This document shows, in pieces, positions 25,025 through 36,400 of a stretch of DNA of 64,000 nt. The stretch is from Dolomedes plantarius (lineage: Eukaryota > Arthropoda > Arachnida > Araneae > Dolomedidae): assembly GCA_907164885.2 (NCBI GenBank), contig OU015498.1:122604727-122668726 (forward strand), in the 5' to 3' direction. The notes beneath the pieces were generated by a model that was not told where the DNA came from, made no database searches, and saw only the letters and a list, made by a program, of their open reading frames with translations. Position numbers and translations under genes: made by a program. Numbering within the stretch: the first letter of the stretch is position 1; the number at the start of each line of letters is the position of its first letter.

Positions 25025-25869
25025 AACTAAAATTTTTTGCCCGATTTCCTATAATCAATGTACCAAAAATATTGCACATGGTTGGATAATACTCAGAAAT
25101 TCACTTTTAACTTCCAGTGCTTACGCGTTGAATATGGATTTAAACTACAGACAAACACTTTTTTGCCCTGAAATGCTTTCACATTTCTTTAAATTTAATT
25201 TATTTGTTTAATGTAATTAAATGCTTATAAATTAATTCGCTAGGGGGCGTTGAGGTGCAAAATCGACTTTTCTTTGTAAAGCGTTTTTATGTAAGTAGTG
25301 GGTTGGATCATATCTTTTCGAATGTAGAGAGTTGCCTAAAATTCATATATTAAGTGAGTTCTTTAAATTTAAAGTAGGAAATGTTGTTGCAAATTGTCTC
25401 TGAATTTTGAATAAGTTTTTTTTATACTATAAATAGATATCAGAAATCCAGTTTAACGTTTAAAGTGCGGTATTATCATAATATATGCACGAAAACTGAA
25501 TATGAATTTGTAAAGAGAATGAGAATAATTCATGTTAAAATACTTGAATAAAAACTTATTTAAAAAGTATTTTCTGTTGTCTATTTTCTTTTTTGGGTAT
25601 CGTTTTAAAAAATCAAGTACTTTTCGGAAGCTCATTCCCATGATTCGCTACCCTGAATCATTGAGAAATCAAAGTTGTTTACCTTCAATCTATGAGTAAA
25701 GCCATATTCACGTAAGACATGACACTTTTTTTTTTTTAAATAAAGATTCATACCGTATTCAATGCTACAATACTCTTCTTTTTTATCATCACGTATATAG
25801 CTGCAGGAAAAAATTGCCTGCGTGTAAACATGAAAGAGTGAGCAAGTACAGGAGAAGCATTAACAAGTC
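25025..25869. other. U2 upstream region and AT-rich DNA
   Basis: Lies upstream of the minus-strand U2 gene. snRNA promoters should be within about 70 bp of 25024, but I cannot identify a proximal sequence element by eye. The remainder is AT-rich and without a gene. Confidence 0.45.
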
Positions 25870-25871
25870 TA

Positions 25872-27159
25872 CAGAAGGTAGTTCGCACTGTATGGAAACG
25901 ATTTTGTAATTTATTTTTGTTTGCATTGTGAGATAAAAATTTGGCAACTTCAGAATAATCGTCTGCTACTGTTTTGTTTCGATTGGAATGTTTTTTAAAA
26001 AGAGATTTATTTTGAAAATGGTCCTAAAATTTATAAATGGCTCGAAGGTTACGTAACTGCACTTTCCGAGGAGAAGTATTCGTATCAACAAATTATAAAG
26101 CGGTGTAAAAATCGCGGTTATGACATTTAAAAAAAAAAGGTATTTATAATATATTAAATTTGAAAGGAAAAAATCGTCGAACTGAAAGTAAAAAAAACAT
26201 TACCGTGAAACCTCATCCTAAGACTGTTCGAACGCAGGTAAATATCAAGAAAGTGAAGTCTCTGATCCTAAAAGAAAATCCGCCAACTCAAAGATCCATT
26301 GCATCGAAACTAGGAATGTCTTCTGGCACTGTAAAATCATTCATAAAGATTTCATATTAAAAAAGATGTTTAAACCAAAGGTTTATCTGCTTTTGCCAAA
26401 GCTTATTGCTGAAAGAAAAAAAAATTATATGAAAAACACCTAGCTGCTGAAAAATGAAAATTTGTGATAACATTCGAAGGGGCATGGGTGTATTTAATTG
26501 ACTGTAATAAAAAAAAGATCAATTTTCTATTACTCAACTGACGAGAATGACCATACGAAACGGCTTCGTCAGTGTACAGAAAAGTTCCCAAATGGATTCA
26601 TGATAATTGCAGGATTTTGTTACAACGGCAAATTAAACATAAAAAAAGTCTCAAGTAAAGCCAAAATTAATTCACTCACTCACTCACTATCAGCAGAATA
26701 TTTTAGAACAAATTTTTGAAGAAATTCCAGCCTTATATGGAAAGGACATTGATAAAGTTGAGCTTCATACGAACAAAGCCTCTAGTCACACGCCTAAATC
26801 AACTGCCGCTTATTTAGCAAAGAAAGAATTAGAAACAGGAATAAAGTGTATCCCATTTAATGATATACCTGTAAAATGAGCTGACGCTTCTCCAATGGAC
26901 TTTTGCGCTTTCGGTTTATTAAAACGAGCTTTAGGACAACGGCATCCAAGAACACTGAACGGATTTTGGAAAACGGTCCAAGAGAAATGGGGTAAAATTG
27001 ACATGACTGTACGAAGTAAAAGTTAACTTTTATGAAAAAATTCGAGCTAGAGCTATTGTCAAGAACCATGGCTATCAGATAGAAGCAAATCGCCGCAAAA
27101 AATACGGCATTTATACATAACTATCAAAATCGTTTCCATAAAGTGCGGACGACCTTCTG
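25872..27159 (+). mobile_element. DD41D-type mariner, third copy of a related subfamily
   Basis: Long near-perfect terminal repeats of about 37 bp begin TACAGAAGGTAGTTCGCACT at the left and TACAGAAGGTCGTCCGCACT read inwards from the right; both continue to GAAACGATTTTG. TA duplications are at 25870-25871 and 27160-27161. The encoded protein is clearly related to copies 1 and 2, but termini and sequence differ, so this is a separate older subfamily. Confidence 0.92.
26018..27120 (+). pseudogene. Decayed DD41D-type transposase
   Basis: The ATG at 26018 is a plausible start. The translation, with several frame changes, aligns in order with copies 1 and 2: WLEGYVTALSEEKYSYQQ, then ILKENPPTQRSIASKLGMS, then NGFMIIAGFCYNGKLNIKK, then SPMDFCAFGLLKRALGQR, and a C-terminus ending KKYGIYT at TAA 27118-27120. 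The first Asp region reads TFEGAWVYL (Asp to Glu shift) and the second reads LHTNKASSHT (Asp to Asn). A TGA also lies in the 41-residue spacer. It is catalytically dead on three counts. Confidence 0.85.
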
Positions 27160-27161
27160 TA

Positions 27162-27515
27162 CAGGAGATGATGCGATATCTTTTATCATGTGATGTCAAA
27201 TATCAACATTTTACCTCTACTAATAGATCCTATTGCTTGAACTTTAAAAGAAACGATCCAGAGGGTAAAATATTCGCAAAAGAACTGCACGTAATTTCAT
27301 AATGCTGTCATCTTCATCAATGAATTACTCACTTTTTAATGATAATAATAGTATTCAATTAAATAATTCATAAAAAGAAACTTCGAGATTTTAAATGTGC
27401 ACCAAGCCATACTCGTGCACTTTAATGTAGGGGAAGAGAGGAGAAAAAAAACGAAGTAAGAAAATGTATGACTTGTAGAATCTTAATGGTGCAGTTTATA
27501 ATCGAACTTTCATTG
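27162..27515. other. Short AT-rich spacer
   Basis: No gene or known repeat seen between the third mariner and the long-inverted-repeat element. Confidence 0.5.
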
Positions 27516-27517
27516 TA

Positions 27518-28200
27518 GTCCAGTCAAACGGTGGTTTGGCCAGGAAAAAAAAAATATAGAAATTTTTTTCTTACTCGTTCTAGCTGTATTTTGGGGTGCT
27601 GAATCCGAATTTCAACTTTGCCCCCATCCCACGGATATGGCTTCACAACGAAAATCGCAAAAAACTTCAAAATTATCGACCTTTTTTCAGTTTTTTGCCA
27701 AAAAGTCAAAATATGCAGATTTCGAGGTAGATTCCAATATACAAAATAAAGTACATTAAATTTCCTACAAGCAGCACCCCTCAAATTTTATTTTTTGGTT
27801 GAACGGTTTGGCCACTAGAGCGTGCTGAAAAAAGGCCAAAATTTCCTACTTTGTGGAAAGTCCAGTTTTCTCGTTAATTTTTCGCTTGTAACTCAAAAAC
27901 TATACTTGTAATTACAAAAATCTCTGATTCCGCTAAAACTACATTAAATTCTCTACAAATTGCACACCTTAATCACTTATTTTGGCCAAACCGTGTAGCC
28001 ACTAGAGCGCGTTGAAATTTATGTCATATTACGCGAAACCGCAAAGTCAAAAGCCCTTCACCCTAAATTCAGCAGATACCTATATTATCACTATTTACTT
28101 ATTAAAAACTATTTATTTGGTCTTTATAATTAATTAATGTAATTTCTTATTGATTATGTATCAATTTAATTAATATTTATTAATTATATCAACTTTTTGT
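27518..28200 (+). repeat. Left terminal inverted repeat arm
   Basis: Matches the reverse complement of about 30970-31690 over nearly its whole length, with small indels. The inner end fades into TAATTAAT-rich DNA, so the inner boundary is approximate. Confidence 0.85.
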
Positions 28201-28371
28201 CCAAAGTATTTGGGTATTCAGACACAAAATACTTATATAAAAAGTTTCACAAAAACAATTTATAATAAATTTTCATATTAATTGTCATTAATATAGGTAG
28301 GTAAATAAAAAAAGAGATGGGCAGCTACAGTCTACGACGCTTAGCGGTTGAAGACCATATCTGTTCTTCAT

Positions 28372-30350
28372 TCACCCCAAATGTGTAGGATTTTTCACGA
28401 AACCCAGCCACGCCTGAACTTGGAGATAGACCCTCAGTGAGTGCTGCCGTGCTGCAGCCTCTGTTGGGGGGAGAATGGCGATGTTAGATGTCACCTTGAA
28501 CGCAGATGTTATGTACTGTCTATGTCGCAATTTGTTTAAGGAGGTCATTTGTTTGCCGGACCCATAGACAGCAAGGATAAATTTTTCCCTTCCACTCACA
28601 ACTGCCCCTAGATCAGCCTGAGGGTCTTTAAATATGTTGATGAGAGGTTCAATGTCTAGGTTCTTCTTCAACGTTTTCACACACTTTATTTTGCCCTGGT
28701 TATATAGAGCTGACGTCGTATCACAACAGCTCATGGCGTGTAAAAAAAGGATATGGGCAGCTGTGAATTTGTCGATCACACTTGGTGGGTGGTAAATGGT
28801 ATTGCATGTACTTCCTTTTCCTGGCTTCAGGAAGTATACATTGGAAGGAGTACAGAGCCCAACCATTATGACAAGAAGGTCGATATCCTCTCCCACTACA
28901 TCCACTATGTCACACTCAGATGCCAGGCTTATAGCTGTGACTACTATCAGTCTGTCTGCATCTTCATGTGCTTGATTGCAGACAATGTTCGCTTCATCAA
29001 ATTTTAAGATGATCATGTCTATAAATCAACTCTTTTTTTGAATTGGAGAGAAATTTCTCCTGTGATACAGTGAGAGCCATTGTGTCAGTGAATATAATTT
29101 CTGCGGCGTGCTTTTTGTTTGACCTTCTCAAGCGCTCCACGTATTTCGTGCTTTTCTCACAGTCAAAGTAACCATCAAAAACTATTTGGACAAAGCGTAT
29201 GAAACATATGTCACAAATGCCTGAAAAGATCACGCCAGTTGGCCACACTATACGGTGCAATAAAAACCCACCATCAATGACAAATGTGCACTTTTCCAGA
29301 ACTGTGTTTTCTATAGGTTTGAAGGCTTTGTAGAGAGATGACATAGTTCCCTTCCTCATGCCTCTCTCATCAAACAAAGATAATGGGTAAGGACTCAGCT
29401 CGTACTTCAGGAATTCTTCCAATTCTTCTTCTGACTCTTTGGCAATGGTCATTCTTTGAAACAGAGTGGTTGAGTTGATGGGAACTGTTTGACCGTGAAT
29501 ATTTACTGCGCACTTCATCATAGTGAGGGGGTTCACTCGATTGTTTCGTTTGAATTTAACAGATCTGAAATCATCCCCAACAATGCGGTCCATGCCCTGA
29601 GTACCCACTTCCCTGGCCAAGTGACAGTTGATCCTATCATCTCCAACAATCCCTGTACTGATGGATATGGGTTCTGGTGTTTCTGGGAAAGGCGGGTGCT
29701 GCTCAAACCAATCCAACAGTTTCTTCATATCGTGACTGTCTCTTTTAATCCTTGAGTCTCGGCTATCAACATGTTGTTCTGAGGTACTGAAATTAATTCC
29801 TCAGTAGCCTTCCATTTCTTCACACACTTGTAGGAGTGAAGACATGCCCTGCGTCCATCTAGCTAAAATACTCGGAGTTGCACCTCGTTGTCAAGTTAAT
29901 CCACCATCACTTTTCATGTACTTCATGAGATTCTGTTCAATAGTCATGTCACTCCACGTGCCACTCCACAACTTATCAGTTCGTCGGACAGTTAAAGCCC
30001 CATGTGAAGTGAAAGCGTTGAATTCTTCCAGTGGCATCGTATTCTTCAATTTGTCCATGTCTTGGAGATAAAGTTGAGCACATTTCGCATATAGGAAATG
30101 GCCACTCGCTTGGAAATATGGCAGCATCTTGTGAATGATTTCAAGATGGTGTTTCCAATTACCCATTCTTTCAGATCTAATGAAATTCTTCACCAAGTTA
30201 TCATCTCAAAGTATTGAATCTACAACTTAGCTGTAGGACCATAAAGAACAAATTGTTGAACCCGAGCTGTAAACTCCTTTTCAAGTTCTCTCAATAATTC
30301 ACTTTCATGCGCTGTCAGAACCTCTGATCGATCTCCACAGAACAAAATCT
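28372..30350 (-). pseudogene. Decayed gene of a widespread invertebrate family, possibly PIN/FEN-like nuclease
   Basis: Read on the minus strand, the fragments are in order. About 30350-30196 has FTARVQQFVLYGPTAKL. 30196-29891 has YFQASGHFLYAKCAQLYLQD and DMTIEQNLMKYMKSDGGLT. 29728-28997 has WFEQHPPFPE, then CTFVIDGGFLLHRIVW, then VFDGYFDCEKSTKYVERLRR. 29016-28372 has NQAHEDADRLIVVTAIS, then DVVGEDIDLLVIMVG, then FLHAMSCCDTTSALYNQGK. Stops and frameshifts separate the pieces; the break near 29010 is a small indel. I recognise the order from uncharacterised proteins common in arthropods and molluscs. The acidic triad-like motifs (DGG near the start, AHEDAD, GEDIDLLV) and the CCDTTSA-NQGK segment resemble PIN/FEN1-XPG nucleases. 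That reading is inference. An intact product would exceed 600 residues. Confidence 0.68.
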
Positions 30351-30540
30351 AATTTAAGGTGAACTTCAGGGGAGATGGAGGTTGATTCAAGGATAATTTT
30401 AGCCAGAGTTGTATGAGCTAAGAAATGAGCTCATACAGTCCTTGCATAGGCATGCCTGTCATTATTTTTTCAGTACTGTTGACTGCATGCACTGTATGAA
30501 CCAGAAGTGATATTATTATGAATAGGGAATGACTGTAGGG

Positions 30541-30863
30541 CAGGGGTGTCAAACCCGCGGGCCGCATGCGACCCGCGACGAACACTTTTACGGCCCGGTC
30601 AATATATTGGCACACAATAATATATAATAAAATAACCGACGCAGAATTATAATTAGATAGGAAGAATTCGCTAAGTTTTTTTTAATTATACTCTTTTTTT
30701 GCTATTATTAAACAAAATGTGTATATTTATGTTGAATATACTGTAATTAGGTAATATACTGTAAAAAAAACTACTTTCCTATTAATATTGTTTTTTTTGC
30801 GGCCCGCCTATAGTTAAACCTTGTTTGTTTGGCCCAAGTTAGCCTTTGAGTTTGACACCCCTG
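30541..30863. mobile_element. 323-bp hAT MITE with perfect 8-bp TSD
   Basis: The termini CAGGGGTGTCAAACCCGCGG and, read inwards from the right, CAGGGGTGTCAAACTCAAAG share 14 bp; GGCCGCAT and GCGGCCCGCC words follow inside. The target duplication CTGTAGGG is at 30533-30540 and 30864-30871. It lies 5' of the nuclease-like gene within the long-TIR element, so it is younger than that element. Confidence 0.95.
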
Positions 30864-30969
30864 CTGTAGGGGACTTATCCGGTCCAGAAATAAGTCTTAA
30901 TTACATACCAAATTCAAAGGAAGACATTCCCCTTGAAAACCACAGACCAACCTCTACAACAACGGTTAA

Positions 30970-31690
30970 GTTGATATATAATTAATAATTAGTACTTAAT
31001 TAAATTGATGTATAATTAATAAGTAATTATATTAATTATTTATTATAATAGCCAAATAAATAGTTTTTTTATAAGTAAATAGTGATAATATAGGTCTCTC
31101 CGGAATTTGGCTTGAAGGGCTCTTGACTTAGTGGTTTTGCGTAATATGACATAAATTTCAACGCGCTCTAGTGGCTACACGGTTTGGCCAAAATAAGTCA
31201 TTAAGGTAGGAAATTTGTAGAGAATTTAATGTAGTTTTAGCAGAATCCGAGATTTTTGTAATTACAAGCATAGTTTTTGAGTTACAAGTGAAAAATTAAC
31301 GAGAAAACTGGACTTTCCACAAAGTAGGAAATTTTGGCCTTTTTTCAGCGCGCTCTAGCGGCCAAACCGTTCAACCAAAAAATAAAATTGAGGGGTGCTG
31401 TTTGTAGGAAATTTAATGTACTTTATTTTGTAAATTTAATGTACTTTATTTTGTATAGGGAAGTCTACCTCCAATAAGTGCATAGTTATCTATTTATGAC
31501 TCTTTGGCAAAAAACTGAAAAAAGGTCGAAAATTTTGAGTTTTTTTGCGATTTTTGTTGTGAAGCCATATCCGTGGGATGGGGCAAAGTTGAAATTCGGA
31601 ATCAGCACCCCAAAAAACATCTAGAACGAGTGAAAAAAAACTTCTAAATTTTTTTTCTGAAACAGGCACCTCCTGTGACGATGACTGGAC
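30970..31690 (-). repeat. Right terminal inverted repeat arm
   Basis: Reverse-complement partner of the left arm. It carries a repeated TTTAATGTACTTTATTTTGT (twice in tandem) where the left arm has one copy. Confidence 0.85.
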
Positions 31691-31692
31691 TA

Positions 31693-32594
31693 TTATGGCA
31701 GAATTAGGTTTTAGGCGTTCATTCCACGCCGAAACGCATTTGGTCAGACTGTAAAACTGTTTTTCCTGCTAGTGTGCTAGTACTGCAAAGAAAACAAGTT
31801 TTAATTTCCGATTTCATTGCGAAATATGCGGGAACAGCAAAGAATATTATAATACACTAAATACACAGAAATATACTATCTGAAATACTTAACTCGTTAG
31901 TGAAAAGATGATTAGTTAAAGTGATAGGATATTAATGAATTCTTTAATTTAGAAGGTGATGAAAGATGAAATTGTTAATTTTCTCCACAGTAGATGAAGC
32001 CGGGGTAAGTATTACAGTTGAAGCATTCTTATTTACATGTTCGCAATACTAAGTAAATGAAAAGCATTTTCTTAGCTCGATATTTAAATTTTTTTACCTG
32101 ATCGTTTATACCAGTTCAGTTTAAAAAAGTACGAAACTAGGTACGTACTCCAGATTTTAGCATTAAATATGTCTGCAAATATTATTTTCGCGAAATAAAA
32201 TTCTAATATTACGATGAATGCATCGCCGGAGTTTTCGCATTTTGTTTATCATTATGGTTTCTTTTGTCTATCAAAATCATGTCGCTAGAATTAAAAAGCC
32301 GTTGAAAGTGAGTAAGCTTTGAGTTGACAGACTCCTGGTGACCGTGAATTTGCCTTGGCAGAAATACTGACGACACGACAACTTACTGTCATGGTTTCGC
32401 CTTTCTTAAATTCATAAAATTCAGTACTTTAATTCTATGCTGGTTAATTTCCTTACTCCTGCTATCGACTTAAGGCGAGTGCATCAGTTGGCGTTGCTCA
32501 TCTTTAACACCAGTGTTAGGCTATGGAAAATTTCTCAATATTTTTCTAATCACGGGTTATCAGATACATGTTTTTGAATTCTACTATTATAATT
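31693..32594. other. AT-rich DNA, no gene recognised
   Basis: About 900 bp with no supported feature between the long-TIR element and the SINE. Confidence 0.5.
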
Positions 32595-32606
32595 ATTAGA
32601 GTTTCA

Positions 32607-32939
32607 GGGCCCGAGGTAGCCTATCGGTAGCGCGTCGGCTTTCGGTACTGAGGGTGCTCGGATCGAATCCCGACAAGAGCCATTAACTACCTCGTGTCTA
32701 GGCCGGATATGGGCACGTTAAATCCATAGACCGGAAAGTCCTATGAGGTCAGTGGATGGGGAAGGTGGGATCCCCTCAGATGTAGCCCCTGGGGGTGCTC
32801 GGTCAAAATTGTGGTGGCACCTAGCCAAGTCAGACTCCGACTCTTGTGGTGCTATTATAAACCGGAGCTGCACTACTCATCCGGCAAAGCCTATATGGAC
32901 CTGGTCTGGAACTTCCGGCCAGGGGGCATTAGGAACAAC
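32607..32939 (+). mobile_element. tRNA-derived SINE, well-preserved copy
   Basis: The 5' head GGGCCCGAGGTAGCCTATCG has an A-box-like word and the B box GGATCGAATCC lies about 50 bp further on. A family-specific body of about 250 bp follows and ends CATTAGGAACAAC. The 12-bp flanks ATTAGAGTTTCA (32595-32606) and ATTATAGTTTCA (32940-32951) differ at one base and are read as the target duplication. It is too long and too poorly folded at the 5' end to be a tRNA gene. Confidence 0.88.
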
Positions 32940-33215
32940 ATTATAGTTTCATATGATGGTAAAATTTAGATCAGGAGTGCCCAACCTTTTGACTTGCGTT
33001 TGGTTGTCAAACCGTTTCACCGCACTGAGTGCGTCGGGTCGCATATGAAATATATAAAAGTTAATTTATATGAAAAAAACAAAGCTTCCTTTATTTTTTG
33101 TCATACTGTAAAAAAGAGAGAAGCAACATGAACTCAAAACTTGTGCGATATTTGATTTTGTTTTCCTGAAATTAATGCTTCAGTGTCTGGTTCGATAGAA
33201 ATGGTTGTGTTGTTG

Positions 33216-34274
33216 AACCTCATAATTTTTAACTGCAACGATTTGGAGTTTCTTAATCAAATCTACCCAAAGAAACTTACTTTAAACCGGACTAACGATA
33301 ATAATCTTTGTGCGACTTATCTGGATTTAAAAATTAAAATTCAAAATAGGGAAATAAAAATAGGGTTTATGATAAAAGGTTAGATTTTAACTTTGAGGTT
33401 ATTACGTTTACCAATTTCCATAGCAACTTAAACTATAAAATTTATTATAATATTTTTTACTCACAACTTTACAGAATAAAATACATATGTAACAACGCTG
33501 GGGATTTTTTTGGAGGCATGTATCATTTTCGAGGAAAACTTAAGAAAAAACGATTTCCCTAAAAATTTCGGTAATTTAAAAGTTTTAAAAAAATGGCATT
33601 TAGACTCAGGAATTTTTAAAGATGTTTAGAATAGTATTTGTGTTTTCATTTGGTTAAGTTGTAATGGGGGGGTGGAGCTATAGTAATGTTACAATGACGT
33701 AACCTTTAGGATAGAACTGGCTGCTGTTTCGCCATAACCGTCACTTACGGAATTGGGGTGTGTAGGCACCGATTACTTTGCATTAGGATTTTTGTGTGCT
33801 TGCTTGTAAGGTGCGTTGAGCCCATACTGTAAGTTGTGTTTGTCTTTTCATTTTCTTCTTGACTAATTGCTTCTTTGGGGGACTCGGGGCCTTGGGATGT
33901 CTTTTGGGCTTACCTGCATCCTATTCAGAAAGTTCCCCTTGAGGTAATTGACATGGTTAGGCTCCCTGATGACGAGACCTGTCGGTTACCTCTGTTGTTT
34001 TATGGTTCAGTTCCGGCACTTATACAGAATCTTGCCGTTGGTGCGTGGATGCCCAGAGTGCTTGATTTCTGTTTGTCTTTTGTCTATTTTAGTATAATTT
34101 TTTTATCTATATCTGTTGGATTATTTATTTGTTTTTTCATTATGGGGATATGAAGCTTCTGCGCTATCCTTTATTGAAAATATTTTCTTTGCAGGATATG
34201 TTTTATGTTATAGTGATTTAGCAGTCTATGCTTGAATTTTAATTTTGTTTATTTCTATTGTTTACTTTTTACAT
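33216..34274 (+). mobile_element. 5'-truncated Naiad-like Penelope element (3' end)
   Basis: This segment matches 54925-55421 plus 56886-57427 closely, from the YIDDLIIFNC end of the reverse transcriptase through the long 3' untranslated region. It lacks the 1,464-bp solo LTR present in the other copy, so it preserves the empty site (CCATAACCGTCACTTACGG). The RT frame starting CNDLEFLNQIYPKKLTLNR is shifted after about 33383. Both copies end at TTTTACATT. It is inserted in the GTT-rich tail of the minus-strand SINE. Confidence 0.88.
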
Positions 34275-34614
34275 TGTGTTGTTGTTGTTTCTTATTCCCC
34301 CTGGAAGTTCCAGATCAGGTCCATACAGGCTTCGGGCTGAATAATGCGGCTCCGGTTTATAATAGCACCACAAGGGTCGGGGTCTGACTTGACTAGGTGC
34401 CACCACAATCTTGATCGAGCACCTCCAGGGGCGACATCTTGGGAGATGGTATTCTCCCTACTTGCTGATCTCGTAGAAGGTTTTTCTGGTCTACGGATTT
34501 AACTTGCCCGTATCCGGCCTAGACACGAATGTATTTAACGGCACTTGTCGGGATTTGATTCGAGCACCCCCAGTACCAAAAGCCGACGCTCTAACGATAG
34601 GCTACCTCGGACCC
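34275..34614 (-). mobile_element. tRNA-derived SINE, minus-strand copy
   Basis: Read on the minus strand it starts GGGTCCGAGGTAGCCTATCG, has a B-box-like GAATCAAATCC and ends in an AACAACAAC tail. The 11-bp word GAAATGGTTGT lies on its right (34616-34626) and again at 33198-33208, left of a stray GTTGTTG (33209-33215). This shows that the Naiad-like tail has split the SINE's own 3' tail. Confidence 0.88.
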
Positions 34615-34837
34615 TGAAATGGTTGTATTTCTTCGTAAGCCCTTTAAAAGGTTCTCATGAGAAATTTTCAATCTAATTTTACTATTCGAGTGCTCCATCT
34701 ATTAATTATTATATATTTCATATGCGGCCCAAGGCTATTCCTCCGCACTCAGTGTGGTCAAACGGTTGGACATACCTGATCTAAACTTCATGTGGAACTA
34801 TAATAATCATAATAATAGCAAAATTCAAAAGCATGTA

Positions 34838-35776
34838 CAGTAACCACCGCTTATAGTGATCAGTGGTTATAAGAATCAATATCGCAAAAACAAATGTATT
34901 ATTTTCATGTTAAAATTTTCGCTTTAAGGAATCAGTCCACCGGTTTTAAGAATCAGATTACACTCTTCGCTTTCCTTTCATTTTTCAAAAAAAGCCACTT
35001 AAACCCTCAAAAGGCACGAAGTTCTTTCCTTTTTTTTTTGTTTAAAGAAAGATTGATAAGATGGGATGGAATATAGTCATAAAATTCATCCCTTTCTTTG
35101 TTCGACATAACAATAGTTTCCCCTTAAACGCTTTAGCACAACACTGTCCTATTAGCTTGACCCGGGGCATCTTTACCCGTCAGGGTCCGATTTCACTTTT
35201 CTCCACTGACAAATAGAAATAGGGACTCTTTTTTCCCACATCCTGGTTGCGGCTTCCTGGACCCTGAAACACATCTTCGGCGAAGTGTCCACTATCACTT
35301 AGGCAAACGTGACATTAGTAGATTCAGCACGTTATCAAACCGTGTAACGTAAGCTAGAAGGTGAATCTTCGTCTGAGACTATTAGTATTGAAAGAAGTAT
35401 AAACAGCCTCCTGAAAACTTCATTACGTCAAACTACAATAGAAACCTTTTTCTTGCTCCCTTCCTTTTGTTGAAATGTTAAAACAGTTAAGCAGGTATGT
35501 TGTAAAAAATATTGGATTTTTCTTCTCTTACTATAATCATGTGTATCTACTTATAGGTCTAAAAATCAAGTTGTATTTTTAAAATTATAAAAAAATAATT
35601 TTAATAAAAGATAATTAACGTAAATTAAAGAGTATTTTATAGCAAATTATCTAATATATGTATATATAGGTATGTGTGTGCCTGTCCAAAAACCTAAATT
35701 TCGGCTATAAGAATCAACCGCTTATAAGAATCAAAAACAGTAATAACAAACATGATTCTTATAAGCGGAATCACTG
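34838..35776. mobile_element. Non-autonomous Tc1/mariner superfamily element (Tigger/pogo-like termini)
   Basis: The left end TACAGTAACCACCGCTTATA and the right end, read inwards as TACAGTGATTCCGCTTATAA, lie between TA dinucleotides at 34836-34837 and 35777-35778. Further copies of CTTATAAGAATCA occur inside both ends. There is no readable transposase. The CCGCTTAT core is typical of Tigger/pogo termini; that placement is inference. Confidence 0.78.
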
Positions 35777-35936
35777 TATTTGAAAATAGTTGTTCACAAA
35801 TATAGATAGTGCCAAAAAGCGACGATGTGAATAGGGTGTGATGGTGAAAAGAGGAATACTTTTTCTCTGGGAAGATAGATAGATCATATAAAGTTAACTA
35901 TCTTGGGCGGGCCCATTGTTAGCTGTCAAGGGCTAC

Positions 35937-35951
35937 GGGTTGGACACTCCT
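35937..35951. mobile_element. Orphan hAT terminus
   Basis: GGTTGGACACTCCTG is the complement of the CAGGAGTGTCCAACC hAT end seen elsewhere in the window. I could not find the matching left end or target duplication, so this is half of a broken or undelimited MITE. Confidence 0.5.
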
Positions 35952-36400
35952 GCAGGGGATTTAGTGATGTCTACCGCGACAAAATTAAAAGATTTTTTGA
36001 GAAACACGCATTGCATTTACCAAACTCACTTTTGAAATTTCCCGCGCTGATCGCCATAGTATCTTAATGTAACTGAATGGGGAGTTCGTAATTTTTCGAC
36101 TTATTATTTTACTGAGTAATAATTCCAGCAAGTTCGTGAAATTTGTTTGTAATTAATGAACAACTGATGAGGATTCTTCCGCCACCAATTTTGAATTCCT
36201 GAGAACTGTCTTTCTATTTTTTTAAGCACTTTTTCGTCCATGAGATTTTCTATTTACATTCGGCCATGTTTCCAAAATGAAAAATTATTAGTTGAGAACG
36301 AGTCATTTAATAATTGAAATCTTAAATAATTTTAAAGCACCGGAAATAATTTTAGTTTCAGGAAAGGAGAAGTTAAAACCTTTAGAATTTTTTTTCTAAT

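Larger units (their letters stand above)
27518..31690 (-). mobile_element. Element with ~700-bp terminal inverted repeats around a decayed nuclease-like gene
   Basis: The two arms (27518 to about 28200, and about 30970 to 31690) are long inverted copies. Examples are GGTTGAACGGTTTGGCCACT at left and AGCGGCCAAACCGTTCAACC at right, and the ATATGACATAAATTTCAACG word. The outermost shared word is GTCCAGTCA, preceded on each side by TA (27516-27517 and 31691-31692), so a TA duplication is possible. The interior carries one minus-strand gene (28372-30350) and a later hAT MITE. The architecture fits a DNA transposon with very long TIRs, but I cannot name a superfamily and recognise no DDE transposase motif. 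The right arm has a private 20-bp tandem duplication at about 31418-31457. Confidence 0.8.
32972..34778. mobile_element. hAT-type MITE with long inverted arms, enlarged by nested insertions
   Basis: The left arm begins CAGGAGTGCCCAACCTTTTG. The right arm, read inwards, begins CAGGTATGTCCAACCGTTTG. Both then hold CGCACTGAGTGCG or CACTGAGTGCGG and the shared CGCATATGAAATATATAA. The flanks ATTTAGAT (32964-32971) and ATCTAAAC (34779-34786) agree at only 5 of 8 bases, so the duplication is old or doubtful. A SINE carrying a Naiad-like tail occupies 33209-34614; the original MITE was about 390 bp. Confidence 0.75.

Noticed and set aside
24600..25079. Overlapping frames of 78-133 codons in the U2 region
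   Set aside because: The GC-rich insert has few stops by composition. Some frames run through U2 RNA sequence, and no domain is seen.
32607..32680. tRNA gene
   Set aside because: The A- and B-box words belong to a SINE head. There is no closed acceptor stem, and the same head recurs with a shared 250-bp body.
33966..33990. CTGATGA word in the Naiad-like 3' region as a possible hammerhead ribozyme core
   Set aside because: The expected GAAA and stem arrangement are missing, and the second copy (near 57115) reads CTGATAA, so the core is not conserved.
33875..34153. 92-codon frame in the Naiad-like tail (also at 57024)
   Set aside because: It lies in the 3' untranslated region, is shortened in the second copy by a frame change and resembles no domain.
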